A stretch of DNA of 64,000 bases from Flammula alnicola (Eukaryota > Basidiomycota > Agaricomycetes > Agaricales > Strophariaceae), in assembly GCA_015499995.1 (NCBI GenBank), contig JADNRV010000029.1, forward strand, positions 310,001 through 374,000. The letters run 5' to 3'. The first letter of the stretch is position 1; each line of letters opens with the position of its first letter. The translations under genes were made by a program, and so were the position numbers. Positions 25,110 through 36,892 of the stretch are shown piece by piece. Under the pieces are notes generated by a model, which was not told the DNA's origin, did no database searches, and saw only the letters and a list, made by a program, of their open reading frames with translations.

Positions 25110-26596
25110 ATGACGTACGCGCCTCAAAACCCGGTCGAAGTGCCTCCTTTTCAACTGCAGCGCCTGATTCCTGATGTCATTGAACCATATGGTGAGCATA
25201 TTCTTCGTTTTTCGTGCTATCAGATCCTAAACTATATCAGTCTACGAGAGTTCTGCTTCAAGTCCATCTGGGAAAGTTCAGGTTCGGTGTACTCAAGCGT
25301 TAGGTTGGTATCATATCGTTTCAGTTGTTACGAGGCGCTGAAGGAATAAATCTGCAACAGGATCCGAAATTTATGCCGGGTGTTCCAACGGAGAACTCAT
25401 ACGCTTTGCGTTGCAAGCTGATGACCCCAACAAGGTGGGATATCTGACTCTTCGAACATGTAATCGACATCACTGATAACAACTTCGTTCAGCTTGAATC
25501 GTACACTGTTATCTCGAGGCAGACAATCCCAGGCGATAAACCAATTGACGAAATCGTTCTCATACCCAGTCTTTCTCGGGCGTTGGTGCTCTCCGGTACT
25601 TCCGTACATTCCCTCCTTCCTGAATGCAACCTTGTTCATGTTCTCACTATGGCCTCCCAGACCATCAAATCCACTTTTACACAATTCCATCGCTCGATCC
25701 ATTCCCTATCAAACCTATTCGACATGTTGTAACGTTTGCCGTGGACGACCAGCACCTGAAGCGTCTTGTGCCGCAGCTCTCTGCATCCGGAATCCCCCTT
25801 CCAATCGAACCTGTCGAGTTTTGTGTGGTTAAGCGGAGTTCCATCGCCCTCTATACGATGAAGGATCGTCTCGTATATCAAAAGGTCTGTTCCAAAGCAC
25901 CTCATAGGACCATATTCTGACAATTTATGCAGGAGATACCCCTTCCACAAGGAAGTCCAACAATCACACTTGCGCGACGGACGGGCAAATCGCTATGTGT
26001 AGCCGATAAGCAATATTACAGCATACTCGACCTCGAAGCATCCTCGCTCTTCCAAGTCATTCCTCTGTCTCAAGCATTCGAACCAACGCCGTTCGTGGTC
26101 AAGCCATCGATCACCGTGATTAGCCAAAACGAGTTCTTGATCCTCTCATGGACGGGAGCGAGCACGTTGGGACTGTTCATAACGGGAGACGGAGATCCTG
26201 TAAGAGGCACTCTCCAGTGGCCAAGCCACCCCGAGGCTATAAGTTCGTCGTGTCTCGTTTTCCTACCGATCGTCTGTTTGCTGACGATCGGTTTCAGGTC
26301 TTGACTATCCATATATCACATCCTTGCTTCCGAACGACACAATCGAGATACATAGTGTCGAGACGCAGGAGATCGTCCAAGTCATCGGTGCACCTGCGAC
26401 TTCGTCGTCTTCCAAGCCAACATCGCCTACAAAGCAATCCACTCATCAACGTTCATCGTCGACAAGTTCGAAGAGCGCCGACATCGATCTTTCCCGACGC
26501 CTCAATTTGATTTCGAGCATAGGAGGTTATTTGGTGCCCTCGACCCAGAGGTCGGAGAAGATGCGGACAGTTCCTGTTAAGCTATTGCGAACGTAA
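25110..26596 (+). CDS. CNH-domain protein, Vps39/TGFBRAP1-like, apparently C-terminally truncated
   Basis: The ATG at 25110 (MTYAPQNPVEVPPFQLQRLI) is followed by short introns, and then a CNH (citron homology) beta-propeller: VQVRCTQALGSEIYAGCSNG, IDEIVLIPSLSRALVLS, HVVTFAVDD, CVVKRSSIALYTM, KSLCVADKQYYSILDL, ITVISQNEFLILSW, PYITSLLPNDTIEIHSVE. Vps39/Vam6 and TGFBRAP1/Vps3 proteins are subunits of the HOPS and CORVET tethers at the vacuole and endosome, and carry this domain at the N-terminus followed by about 500 residues of clathrin-type repeats. Here the reading ends KMRTVPVKLLRT and a stop at 26594-26596, and no clathrin-type or zinc-finger region is visible downstream. Either the gene is truncated, which would leave a Rab-binding-like fragment, or a splice I could not find continues it. 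The segment around 25600-25680 may hold a further intron. Confidence 0.7.
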
Positions 26597-27573
26597 AGAG
26601 CGGTAGCGTCGTCACTTGTATCTTTCATGCTCGTTTTAATGACACGCATATTACCTTCGTTGCTGCCGCCATCTCGCATGGTTTCGTTGTTCCCCCCCAC
26701 AAACCAGCTTTATTCCTAATTCTTTGTGTTTCTCGGCCGTGAAACCCCCCTCAACGTCGATGTTGTCGGAATTGAACAATAGCCGCTGGCCAACCAACTT
26801 TGAAGATTTGAACGAACGAATCACGCTCAATTCATGACGCGTGTAACTTATATCTCTCTCTGTGCATCTGGGCCAGTTAGCCATGGAAGACCATTTGTAG
26901 GAAACTTCTCCGGCACGCGCTATTCTCCGTTTTCTTCCAGACCTTGCATTTCTTAGCCATCATGGGCTCGGGTGCTGGCTTGAGGTCCCGACGTTCCAAC
27001 CTTGGTCCAACTGGAGGATTGGGTCGACCCGTCGACCCGTTGTCGAGGCGCCGCCGCCGCCGCCGAAAAGTCTGCCTATGTGGTATCGTCTGGTATCGTT
27101 AACTTGGCTGAGTACCATGGCTAGCGACACTAGGTGTCTGCAGAGTCCTATTTTGCAACACCATAGTAAGGAACCAGATTCTCTGCGGCACGGATTCTGC
27201 CAATACCGCAACTCTGGAGACTGATGGTCCGTGTGCGTCTTGCATTGTCTTCTAGCGCGGAAAAAAAGGTACAACATTGACATTGCAACAATGCGATACC
27301 AAATTAACGACGGAAGACAGTCAGCTGCTACATACATAGAAATATAAAATACAGTCTACAGGTGGAGAAATGGATTATGCAAAGGTATGCGTCTATAGTT
27401 ACAACGTTCTAGGGCCTCAAGGTCCTCATTCCGCAGAGTTCTTCGGAGCGGTACTGATAGAAAATTACAAATGGGCACGCAGAGGAGCCACGCTTTGAGT
27501 CTCCAGAGTCTCATGATCAGTGTCCAGTTCCTTCTGAATTAATGAATTAATGAGCGGTGGAGACTTCTCCGCA
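26597..27573. other. Gap after the CNH gene
   Basis: I find no convincing gene. A short (GCC)n run lies at about 27047-27063. If the CNH gene were complete, its C-terminal exons should be here, and none with clathrin-repeat character is evident in any plus-strand frame. Confidence 0.4.
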
Positions 27574-29094
27574 CTAAATAAAATCCCGGCTTCTTACCTT
27601 TCCCACTATGGCGCGGAGAGCATTATGTACAGCGCGAGCAGCCGCCTCTGGCTCTGTTTGCACGAACTAAGAACACGTATAAGGTACGACGTGTTAATGT
27701 TAAGCCGGAGAGACGTGCGTACCATGTGGCCACCTCTCTTCAGTGTTTGGACGCTGTCAGCTTTACGACCGAACACAGGCTCCGGGAGCAATAACGAGTC
27801 TGAGATTGACTTGACGCTGTTCATATGTCAGGACAAGGTCGTCAGCGGAGGAGAGAAAAAGAACACGGCAAGACTCCACTTCTTACTTGAATTTATCGAG
27901 CGTAGCGAAAATCATGTGGACCTGCTTTTCACTCCTGTATAGCGACTTGAGGATGTTGTAGGAGCGAGGGTATAGTTCGATTGTCCGTGTCATGGCCTTC
28001 AGTGTATATGTTACTGTGACGAACAAAGGGAGCGGTTCAGGAATAGATACATACAGATTCGTAAGCCCTGCTACATGCGAGGGTGACGCCGTTGAACGTA
28101 AATGGGTCAGGAAGTTTAGCTGCGGGGTGTACACGAAGTCCCTTTTCCTAGAGGGCATTCAGATAAGTAACTCCAGGTCCATGAATGTAATATTCACGTA
28201 CCACGTATGCGTCCATTACTCGTGGATGCCAATATCGTGAACCCTCCTGAGCCTCTAGTGCTTTGCGGGCAGTTTTCCTGTCCCGCCATGTATCCTGCCT
28301 TGTCCACGTATATTGTGTGATAATGCGCTCCATGTGGCATCTTGCCGTTGCATCTTCAAGTCGGGCGATGGCTGGATCTAGCAGGATGAACGAAGAAAAG
28401 AGAGTAGGCTGCAACTCGTGCAGTAAGACACTGCGAACTGTTTTCAGTGATATGCGCAATGAAGCTAATTGTTGCTTGAGGTACTGACACGGTGCTTCCC
28501 CCACTACTGTGGCCCACCGCGACCAAGTTTCTTTCGGAAAAGTTGGTTCCGTCTGGACGGGAATTCAGGAATGCAAGCATGGCTCGAGGGTATTCCCAGC
28601 CATTCCCTACAGCCAGAACCGCAAGCTCAGATAATTATGCGCTCAGAGGATGTCTAAAACACACAGTTTCTGCCTGGATAATGAACAGCGATGTCTGCTT
28701 CGTTCAGAACCGCACTTTCTCCGTGGTTCGGGCATTCTAAACAGTGATAATTCAGCAATGCTATAGACTGCTAGGCATGCCGGAAGTACTCACCGATTGA
28801 CCATGCCTCCTTGATAGGTAGCGACTGTTCACCTCCGGCATCTGTCAAATCGAATAGGAAAGATAGCAAAGTACTCCAGGTCTCCTAGGCGGTTTGGGCA
28901 TGCGGTGAGTGCGACGATACTAGAGCGCGTGGGAGAAGATCCTTCGTTGGAGTACCTACCTTGTGCATGGCATTGCCGTGAGCTAGGATGAGCGTTACGC
29001 CATCTGCAGCAGGCCGTTCTGGCGTGTATTTGACAGCTGTAACCTGGAACTTGTAGGTGGGTCGTGCATCGTAAGCGTACGTGGAAGACTTCAT
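27574..29094 (-). CDS. Alpha/beta hydrolase fold protein
   Basis: The minus-strand ATG at 29094 starts MKSSTYAYDARPTYKF. The first exon carries DGVTLILAHGNAMHK, typical of a fungal alpha/beta hydrolase group. Later exons read LPIKEAWSI, ECPNHGESAVLNE, YPRAMLAFLNSR, and the nucleophile elbow VAVGHSSGGST (about 28510-28480). Then come LQPTLFSSFILLDPAI, KGLRVHPAAKLPDPF, QVHMIFATLDKF, and a last part KADSVQTLKRGGHM joined to FVQTEPEAAARAVHNALRAI, which supplies the catalytic histidine. A stop follows near 27574. Serine, histidine and a candidate aspartate are all present, so it is probably active; the substrate (ester, lactone or lipid) cannot be told. No signal peptide is seen. At least eight exons with short introns are needed; edges between 28750 and 28960 and at 28070-28160 are approximate. 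Confidence 0.75.
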
Positions 29095-31404
29095 GATAAA
29101 AGGTAGCGGGGGTGTAATCACTTCGACCGTACATCGCGTTCGGGTTTATGTACGGAGATTAACCTAGTTTGGCTGCTGGACAAAACTGTGGGTGACATCG
29201 GAAGCGTTCGTGTGGTCATGGGTCTACCATCAAATAGTTTCGGCTCGGACTTCTGACATCAAGTTACAATTGCTAATTCAATTCTAGCAGTGGGGCCTAG
29301 CCTGCTGGCAGCCAGCTCGTCCCATCGTCTGTTAAGTGTCAGTCACCCTGTTAAAACCATCTTCAGCTGTTCGGAATTGGAGGAATGGCGACATAAATAC
29401 CTCATTCTGTCCAATGTCCTCCTACCAGGAAGAAAATCGCGTGAATGCGTTGAGTTAAAAGTAGACGTCAGTGATGAGTTGGATTTACACAACGTCAAGA
29501 TCATGAGAAGGAAGGGAACGCTACTGGAACGCTCCAGTCCGGCTGCCGAAAGATCACAATCTGATGTGCGTCAACTTCGGCCCATTTAGGTGCCGTACCC
29601 GCCTGCCAAGCGAGGCACAATCAAGTGTTTCCTTCCTATGAATCCGAGGCAAGTGGATTTCAGGTGGATATGTACAGTATGTGTCTTCGAAAACCTTCAA
29701 TTCAAGAGGTTGTGGCTCAAAGCACTCAAGATTTACCCTAGCTCTTATATGAATGTATGTAGATCTCTATGCAGACTTGACCACTTCCTAGAGGAATCCA
29801 GTGAGGGCGCTTATAATTACTACATAATTCTATGTGGCACCGAAGTCAGATCTGTTATACTTAGTCTGGGACAAGTGTGGGATGTATTTTGCATACCTAT
29901 CGAAGATTTAAGAAGCATAAATCTCATTGTCGTGCATTTCATGTAAATACTAAAAACATACTGTGATAATTTATAAATGCTATATTGATTATCTATTCCT
30001 CGAGAATGAGAGAGTCTGGTTGCGGAGATGCTCACTCGAATTTCTTATATTGGAAAGGAGGAAGAGATTTGGCTATCATATCATAAATAGAGTCTTACAT
30101 AGGTTTCTTCCGTGAGGGTGCTATTGTTTTGAATTTTTGAAATACGCCACAATTGCCATGTTTTGATTGGACCCAACAAGTATCAGTAGGGCTCCTCCAA
30201 CGTCAAACGTCTCGAACTCCAGACAAGTACTTACTTCTGACCAGGAGCCCAGTATATGATATCACAAGCTGTATTCCGGCTCACGGTAAGCATATTCTAT
30301 AAAAGCAGTCACGGATATTTGAAAGAGTTTCTTCGACTAAAAAAACTCGGCACTTTGTCAATAGCATGTGTTACTGCTGAGTATAAGACTATAAGTACTG
30401 TACCGGGTACCCTGTTCTAGGTGTCCATGCCAAATCCCAATACGGCCACAATATGACTACGCTTCGACTCGAGCGTGCTCCTAACAGCACCTCCACCGAC
30501 CCATGGTCCGTGCGCATTCGTCTTGCTATATAAACCTCTCCCTTCCAAATGAACACCTCATACTTACCTTGATGGCATAAGCCCCTTCCCGTACCTGGGT
30601 TTGTGGGCCGTGAAAACGCTCCATAGCACGGCGACCTTGTCCCCAGAGAGTTTCTGCGGCTTGTGTGGGCTCAGGCTCATGCACCGTCGCAATATTTCCC
30701 TGTCCTGCATCGGCCACTCTGGCTGAGCAGGCTTTTTTTCCGTCTTTACGCCGTCCTAACCCTAACCTTAGGATTAAGAAATTAGGTGGTATAAATTTAA
30801 TATTGGTATAAAATGGGAGAACCGTATAAAATAAAAGGCTTTTTATTGTTGGAAGAGGCTCCGAGTCCGGCCCGGCAACTCGCAGAATTGAAAGCCCAAT
30901 CGCGATCACCAGTTGAACTTGTCCTGCACTCATCGGAACTTGTCGTCACTGGCACTTCCAGTCTCATTTACTTCCTTCTAGTGCTTGTCATATCCCCCAC
31001 GAGCTCATGTTATACGAAACGAATGGAAAAAGGTCGAAACCTTTCCTAAGAAAAGGTATGTAGGGATGTTATTCGCCTTTCAGAAGATTTCCTTCGACTC
31101 TTTCTTTTTCTGTTTTGTTTAGGACATTTCAGATATTCGCGAAACGCGTCCCTTGGACTTCTCAATAATAGAACTTCTATTCTCGGGTTTTCATATCTCC
31201 TTGAACTAGTCCAGGATGTCTTAAACTGGGTCATCGATCAGATTGTCGGCGTACCCTGCTCCAACGTTTTTTACTCCCTGCGTGCAAGAGCCTTGCAGAC
31301 CACGTTGTACGGTCAGAGACGTGCATGCATCAAGTTCACAATTGATGGCATCGCTTATCCATGGATTATCTGCGACGTATACTTAAGAACATTTGAGCTG
31401 TCAT
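29095..31404. other. Long stretch with nothing recognised
   Basis: Open frames on the plus strand at 29290-29589 and 29590-29946 and on the minus strand at 30526-30933 lack domains, family motifs or intron logic. Composition is AT-rich around 29930-30400. A short telomere-like motif lies at 30755-30767. I do not call a gene. Confidence 0.4.
30755..30767 (-). repeat. Short interstitial telomere-like motif
   Basis: CCTAACCCTAACC is the complement of the fungal telomere repeat TTAGGG, in about two copies, followed by TTAGG. It is far too short to be a telomere and could be chance or a scar of repair. Confidence 0.4.
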
Positions 31405-32269
31405 TCGACAGAGCAACATTTTGCGATCGTCCGAAAGTTGTTCCGAGGTACTATGGGAAGCAAACCAAAAGGCAAGGGCATGTTTCACCAATGATTGAAG
31501 CTTATTGAAGCATCAACGATTGATTCACTATCTTGCCATAGATATTTCTTCTGGATAGTGAAACGATATTACTGCGCATAGCCGGTGTCACCCAGGACTT
31601 CGCCTGATTGGCCACAATGATAGCCTACGAAAACTCGTTGAAAGCACGACCATTCGAGATGCACTCGATCTCCTCATGACTCCAGATTGTGAGGTGTGTT
31701 CGCCTCATTGTGATTCGATCATAAATCCTGTCTGCGGAGCATTCTTCAGCCAATTAGATTCGTAGCGCTTCACGCTTAGGCGCCCACTAGAACATTTATG
31801 GTATTGATTTCATTCTCTGAGGAGGCCACATTGAGCTGATGATCTATCTTAGCGGTCCCTCGATGTATTCTTGCGATTTCGCTCACGCAATTTCGGGCTC
31901 TGCATTGCACGATCATGACATGTCCAATGAACTTCATCGCCATGCCGCAAACATCCACCTTTACTCAGCTGTGCAATGACACGTTTTCACGTTATCTCTT
32001 GATCAGCAACATTCTGCCTGTCGCTTCGAAGTCGACAAAGCGAGGAATTAGTGTATAAATAACTTGACCTGCTGAGTCGATTGACCTCCCCGCTCAAGAA
32101 TCTCCTCCGCCTTCTCCACACTGAACGCAAAGCCCACCGACCTAAGGTAAGTTGTTTGTCTCAGGCCTCTTGTTGGATTCCTTGATGCAATCGACCTCTA
32201 ATCCAGCTGTGGACGGCCGAACGGTTTCAATTCTAATTCTAGATATTTCCTCGGGTCACATTCGACAAG

Positions 32270-33244
32270 ATGGGCGGAGTGATAGGGAGTCTGAAGGGTT
32301 TCATACGCAAAATTCTCGATTTCTTCTGGCCTCCTGATCCTTCGGACGCGCCCTACAACGAAGCCAAGGCCGCATATGCGCAGTACCATACATCACGCCA
32401 AATATTAGACCTTGATATTTCCCTGAAGAACTTCCAGTTGGCCCTCGACTTGCGTCGAAAAAACAACCACGAGAACCTCGCAGCCACCCTCATTAACTAC
32501 GCAGTCGCCCTCTGGGCACACTATGAACAATGTGGTCGGCCAAGGGACGAATTGGAGAGGGTAATCGAGCTGTACGAAGAGGCCAGAAACCTCTGGGCAA
32601 ACGTCATGCCTCGGCCTTCTAGCTATCGTGTCCTTTTCGCCAATCTCGCCCAAGCATACCTCGATTCGTATCGCCTGACGAAATCTGCCAAAGAATTTGA
32701 GCAAATCCTCGTTCTTAACAAGGAACTCTCCGAGGACACCACTCTTCCCGAAAATCTCCGAAACAGCGCGCTCCTCGAGATGGGTATCGCGCGCTGGACA
32801 CGCTGTGGCCTGGAGAAGACGACCGACCAGTTGGACGACGGAATTCTGAATCTCAAGACAGTTCTCACGTACGCCAACGACAACAACGACACTGCAATCC
32901 GCGCGAAGTGCCTCGTCAACTTGGGCTCCGCACATCAAATTCGCCACCGGGAGGTTGGCAAGCAGTCGTCTGACGATTCGGATTTGTTGGCTGCAATGCA
33001 GTACAACCAAGAGGCACTGGAAGAACTCGCTGCGGACGACACCCTTCGTGGATCGTGTCTCTACAACTTGGCCATCCTGCTTGGCGAGAGATATGGGGTC
33101 AATAGGGAAGTGGCGGACTTGCAAGAGGCAGAGGGGCTTGCATTGGAGGCGCAGGAGCTAGTTCCTAGTGGAGAGCTTCGCGACAACATCGCGAAACTTC
33201 TTGAGGCCATAAAGCAGCGACAGCTGCGAAAGGATTCATGGTGA
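32270..33244 (+). CDS. TPR-repeat protein A1 (324 residues)
   Basis: The ATG at 32270 opens a single coding exon (MGGVIGSLKGFIRKILDFFW). A 5' untranslated intron is likely at 32147-32242 (GTAAGTTG..TTCTAG), matched in length by the one in the neighbouring paralogue. From about residue 30 the protein is a chain of TPR-like helical pairs (YNEAKAAYAQYHTS, NLAATLINYAVALWAHYEQC, YRVLFANLAQAYLDSYRLT, ALLEMGIARWTRCGLE, RAKCLVNLGSAHQIRH, SCLYNLAILLGERYG). TPR proteins are binding scaffolds. The N-terminal 20 residues are hydrophobic-amphipathic and might touch a membrane. No enzyme domain is present. The next gene downstream is a paralogue, and both have damaged twins in arm B. Confidence 0.8.
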   Translation: MGGVIGSLKGFIRKILDFFWPPDPSDAPYNEAKAAYAQYHTSRQILDLDISLKNFQLALDLRRKNNHENLAATLINYAVALWAHYEQCGRPRDELERVIELYEEARNLWANVMPRPSSYRVLFANLAQAYLDSYRLTKSAKEFEQILVLNKELSEDTTLPENLRNSALLEMGIARWTRCGLEKTTDQLDDGILNLKTVLTYANDNNDTAIRAKCLVNLGSAHQIRHREVGKQSSDDSDLLAAMQYNQEALEELAADDTLRGSCLYNLAILLGERYGVNREVADLQEAEGLALEAQELVPSGELRDNIAKLLEAIKQRQLRKDSW

Positions 33245-33932
33245 GAGTAGTGCGCCTGGAATGGTTGGCCCCTTCAAGCGGTATATGTTCTTTTACTCTT
33301 CTCAATTCCTTCTGTCGGATTTCAGATTTCAGATTTCTTGTTGATCTTTCAGTTCACTTCGCGCTTTCATTACTTCGATTTTTCTGATTTTCGCGTACCA
33401 CTGCATACCAGTCTCAAACCAGTCTACATTACTTTGACATCTTCCCTTTCAAAGTCGCCTAGTGCTTTCGCTTATACACATCAGACAATTAAATTCTAGT
33501 ATTGAATTCAGTTCTTGAGAGGTTGCGTTGTGTTCATGATCCTTTGGTGTCGAAAGAGTGCGCAACCCTCTCGTGCTACTTGAATCTCATTGGCCAGAGT
33601 CAACGGCATCACCCGGGCTGCAATATTCAATCCTCCTCGAGGCTTGCACTGACACGTTTTTGATAAATGTTCCTTATGACCATCCCAGCCATTGTTATTA
33701 CAGTGAAGCCCTTTGTGATTCCGAGTGGCACCATGTAAAAGCATATATAGGAACATGGGTGGCACACTAGGTTTCCCTTTCTTCAAACTTATGAACCTCG
33801 CGAGTCGAAGGTATGTTGTTTGCTGAGTCTTGGACTGCCAGTGTCTTGCGCGTCTTCCCTGGTTCATCTTTTAATGATGCTAACAAGAGCTTGCGCAATC
33901 CCTAGGTGCATTCAGGATATACTTCCAAAGAG

Positions 33933-34895
33933 ATGCCACTGCCGACAGTCAAAAATCTCATACGCCCCATTCTCCTTCTCACCAATCGCTCTGAGGTATT
34001 CCACAACGAAGCCAAGATTGCACATATACGGTACCAATCATCAGGTCAATCCCAATACCTTGAAACCGCGCTTGGGAAGTACGAGTCGGCTCTGACCTCG
34101 AATCGGTCGAAGAACCGTGTGCAGCGCGCATCCGTCCTCTCTGACTATGCCTTTGCGCTCTGGACACAGTATCAGCGGCTCGGGCAGCCAGAGGACCTGA
34201 ACAAGATGATCGTGATGCAAGAAGAGGCCTTGGAACTCTGGGATGATGCGGACACGATGCCTGAGGGCTACCCGCTCCTTATCCTCATGCTCGGGAATGC
34301 ATACCTTGCCTCGTACCGGTCGACGCGGTCTGCGGTGGCCTTTGGGAAGGTCTTCGCGTTCTATAAGCGTGTTTCTGAAGGCGACGAAGACGACCTCCGG
34401 AACCAGGCACTCCTCGGGATGGGCATCGCGCTTTGGACGCGCTGCGATCTGGAGCAGACGAGCGAGCGGTTGGACGACGCTATCGCCAATCTAGAGGCCG
34501 TGCTCGAGTTCACTGCCAATAAGATGGGCTATGATACTATGCGTGCGAGGTGTCTGATCCACTTGTCCAGCGCGTATAGGCTGAAATACATGGAGTCGGG
34601 CCTTCTCGTTAAGGACTTGTCGAGGGCTATTCAGTACGGATACACTCACCTCCAAGTGCCCGTGGAGATGAAACCACCGCTGCGCGGAGAGCGGCTGTAT
34701 AGTCTGGCTCGCCTGCTTCTGGAGAGGTATGACAGAACACGAGATGTGTCTGATTTGGAAGAGGTAGAGAGGCTTGCGTTGGAGGTGCATGCGTTGGACG
34801 TCCAAAGCGAAGAATTTTACGATTCTATTGTGGAACTTCAGCAGGCAGTTCACCACCGACGCGGAGCGCGCCAGAAAAGAAAATGCCCCAATTGA
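33933..34895 (+). CDS. TPR-repeat protein A2 (320 residues)
   Basis: The ATG at 33933 (MPLPTVKNLIRPILLL) follows a 95-base 5' intron at 33811-33905 (GTATGTTG..CCCTAG). The protein is alpha-helical TPR throughout: VFHNEAKIAHIRYQSS, SVLSDYAFALWTQYQRLG, LLILMLGNAYLASYRSTRS, ALLGMGIALWTRCDLEQT, RARCLIHLSSAYRLKY, RLYSLARLLLERYDRT. Module by module it parallels A1, with the same KxLDLE-like phase and the ALWxxY and GIALWTRC motifs, so the two are ancient tandem paralogues. Its basic tail RRGARQKRKC could be a nuclear signal. The function is unknown, but such proteins could bind or regulate the large NACHT-TPR receptor at 50.7-55.9 kb (speculation). Confidence 0.8.
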   Translation: MPLPTVKNLIRPILLLTNRSEVFHNEAKIAHIRYQSSGQSQYLETALGKYESALTSNRSKNRVQRASVLSDYAFALWTQYQRLGQPEDLNKMIVMQEEALELWDDADTMPEGYPLLILMLGNAYLASYRSTRSAVAFGKVFAFYKRVSEGDEDDLRNQALLGMGIALWTRCDLEQTSERLDDAIANLEAVLEFTANKMGYDTMRARCLIHLSSAYRLKYMESGLLVKDLSRAIQYGYTHLQVPVEMKPPLRGERLYSLARLLLERYDRTRDVSDLEEVERLALEVHALDVQSEEFYDSIVELQQAVHHRRGARQKRKCPN

Positions 34896-35399
34896 CGATT
34901 CTGCGTCGTATGAGTAGATAGATGCTCGCGATGAGCGGCATGAGCGGCTTCTCCGTCTACATGGGATATATATGTGCACTATTTTATTTTATTCTGTTGT
35001 CGCTTCTCCCTTTATGTAAAGGTTCTTTATGTAGAGCTATCAAAAATAAATTAGCAATACGCCAAATATCCAACCAAAGAACTCGAGATTTGACCTGAGG
35101 CTGACAACAAAAAGTTCCCGGAGCTGCCAGTCTAAGTAGTACCTGTAGGAAATGGCACTGTATATATGAGTATCATCAACCACGAATGCCAGTAACAGCT
35201 TTGCTTGAAGCACCTTATTGATACTACTCTCATTCAAGGCAATCTTATGTGTTTGCAATAGAGAATCTTGCGACATGTACATGGACTGGCGGATTAGTAA
35301 CTAAAGCCTTCGTAGGCCCTCTACCCGATCTGCTTTTTAGACTCCTCCCTCCTTGGGCAGTTTTTGGTTCCAGAGGTATGCCAGCCCGAGGTGCCAACG

Positions 35400-35870
35400 A
35401 CGACGACGACAGAAGTCTTGCAGCTCACAGAGGAAGTATGCGAAGATTGAGAGCTATCGACGGGCTTGCCGCAATAGGTCAACTGTGAGCACTGAGTCAT
35501 ATGAGCCGTTCTGTCGTCGGCCGTCGTCGCATGAACCCTTGCATCCTGAGGATACGCAGGCTCCCCCTTGCAATGGTCACCACTCCTGATCAACCGCGAA
35601 CTCCTGACTAATCTACTAGTACTACGCTATGCCTCTCGACAGTTTTTGGTTTGATAATTCCTCGCGACCGGGGTAACTAGGACGACGACGACAGAGGCTC
35701 AAAGAGGAAGTATGCGAAGGCGAGAGCTATCGACGGGCTTGCCGCAATAGGTCGGCTGTGAGCACTGAATCGTATGAGCCGTTCTGTCGTCAATCGTCGT
35801 CGCAAACCCTTGCATCCCAACATCCAGGATGCGCAGGCCCCCAGGCGAGGAACGTCTCGCGCCGCCAACT
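35400..35870. repeat. Diverged tandem duplication inside arm A
   Basis: About 160 bases at 35420-35580 recur at 35694-35852 (for example GAGAGCTATCGACGGGCTTG in both). The same double structure is present reversed in arm B (about 41850-42250) and in the third copy (about 58390-58800), so the duplication predates the spread of the unit. No coding function is apparent. Confidence 0.75.
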
Positions 35871-36509
35871 GCCAGTGGCCTACTACGAGCTACCGACATG
35901 CTACAGTAATCCGTCTCCCAGGAATTTTTGCGCGCCTTTGGTGGTTTGGTATGGCGTGGTACGGTGTGGTGTGGCGTGGACAACCCCGGCGGCGACCGAA
36001 GTCACCAGAGCCGTGGCAATAGCGATAGGTACTGGGTCGAAGGGTAGTGGTGTTTATCTTTGAAGTTGCCAAAGCAAAATCATGGAAGATCGACGTGCCC
36101 CACATTGGGTCACCCTATCGCCATGCACGGCTCTTTCGAGGCGTCGAGTCGCGGGAGAGACGGAGGGCGCTGAAGATGTTGCGTGAGTCGTGAAGGAGAG
36201 CATAGGTAAATAATAAATACCAAGACGGCGTCAGCCTCCGGCCCATAAGCAGTTGCTATGAGAGATGAGCCCAACCATGCCGTTGTCGAGCGTCCGAGGA
36301 GAAATGAACAGGATGCAAGATAATAGCTGGTGGTGCAAGGCGAGAGATGAAAGCTCAAGAGCTCGAAGCCCAGTTGAAAGGTGAGATTGTGACGGCATGC
36401 CTAGCGTTGACCGGCGAGTGGGTGTCTAATGGGTGGCGAGTTACCGGTTAGTGGCCAAGAAGAAATTAATGACTCGACATGAAGCATACCATATCCACGA
36501 GTAAATCGA

Positions 36510-36710
36510 TTACTTGTTTGCACTCGAGCACTCGATTGGCAGCGGCAGATGGTACAGATCAACCATGAATAGAGACAAAGAGTCTAGACCTAAGTGAAAT
36601 TTGAATATCGCGAACGTATAATATATGAAGAGCGTTGACGTACGAGAGGAATATCGCCTAGGCGGGGTGGCTGACGTTGACCGATAACGGCGAGCACCAG
36701 CCATGCACAT
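36510..36710 (-). CDS. Small two-exon gene, arm A copy
   Basis: On the minus strand the ATG at 36710 gives MCMAGARRYRSTSATPPRRY, then a 54-base intron (GTACGTCAAC..TTCACTTAG), then an exon encoding LYHLPLPIECSSANK and a TAA at 36510. The intron length is divisible by three, so the frame also stays open unspliced. The arm B copy has a 53-base intron yet keeps exon 2 in the same frame when spliced, which argues for real splicing. Upstream, the longer start used in arm B (MCGAV) is lost here (ATG to ATT). The product is unrecognised, with a basic N-terminal half and a short acidic-hydrophobic tail. Confidence 0.35.
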   Translation of the reverse strand: MCMAGARRYRSTSATPPRRYSSRTSTLFIYYTFAIFKFHLGLDSLSLFMVDLYHLPLPIECSSANK

Positions 36711-36884
36711 GTCGATCCGGTGGGAGAGACGAAGCTACAGCACCACAAATATCAAGATGATGCGCTAGCACAGCGCTTGTCGGTATAGCTAGTTTTAAAG
36801 TTCGAGTAAAGCTTATAAGACCTGAGAGAAGAAGTGGGAGATGATGGTGGTTTGAGAGCAAGAGAGACGAGGAGGAAGGGGAGG

Positions 36885-36892
36885 CTTTTATA
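36885..36892 (-). promoter_or_regulatory. TATA box upstream of the small gene, arm A
   Basis: TATAAAAG on the minus strand is followed by a C/T-rich run, CCTCCCCTTCCTCCTCGTCT. The same box and run occur at 40786 (arm B) and 57368 (third copy), about 140 bases before the small-gene start region. Confidence 0.55.

Noticed and set aside
29290..29946. Two adjacent plus-strand frames of 99 and 118 codons as one gene
   Set aside because: They are separated by a stop with no suitable intron and show no recognisable motif; probably chance.
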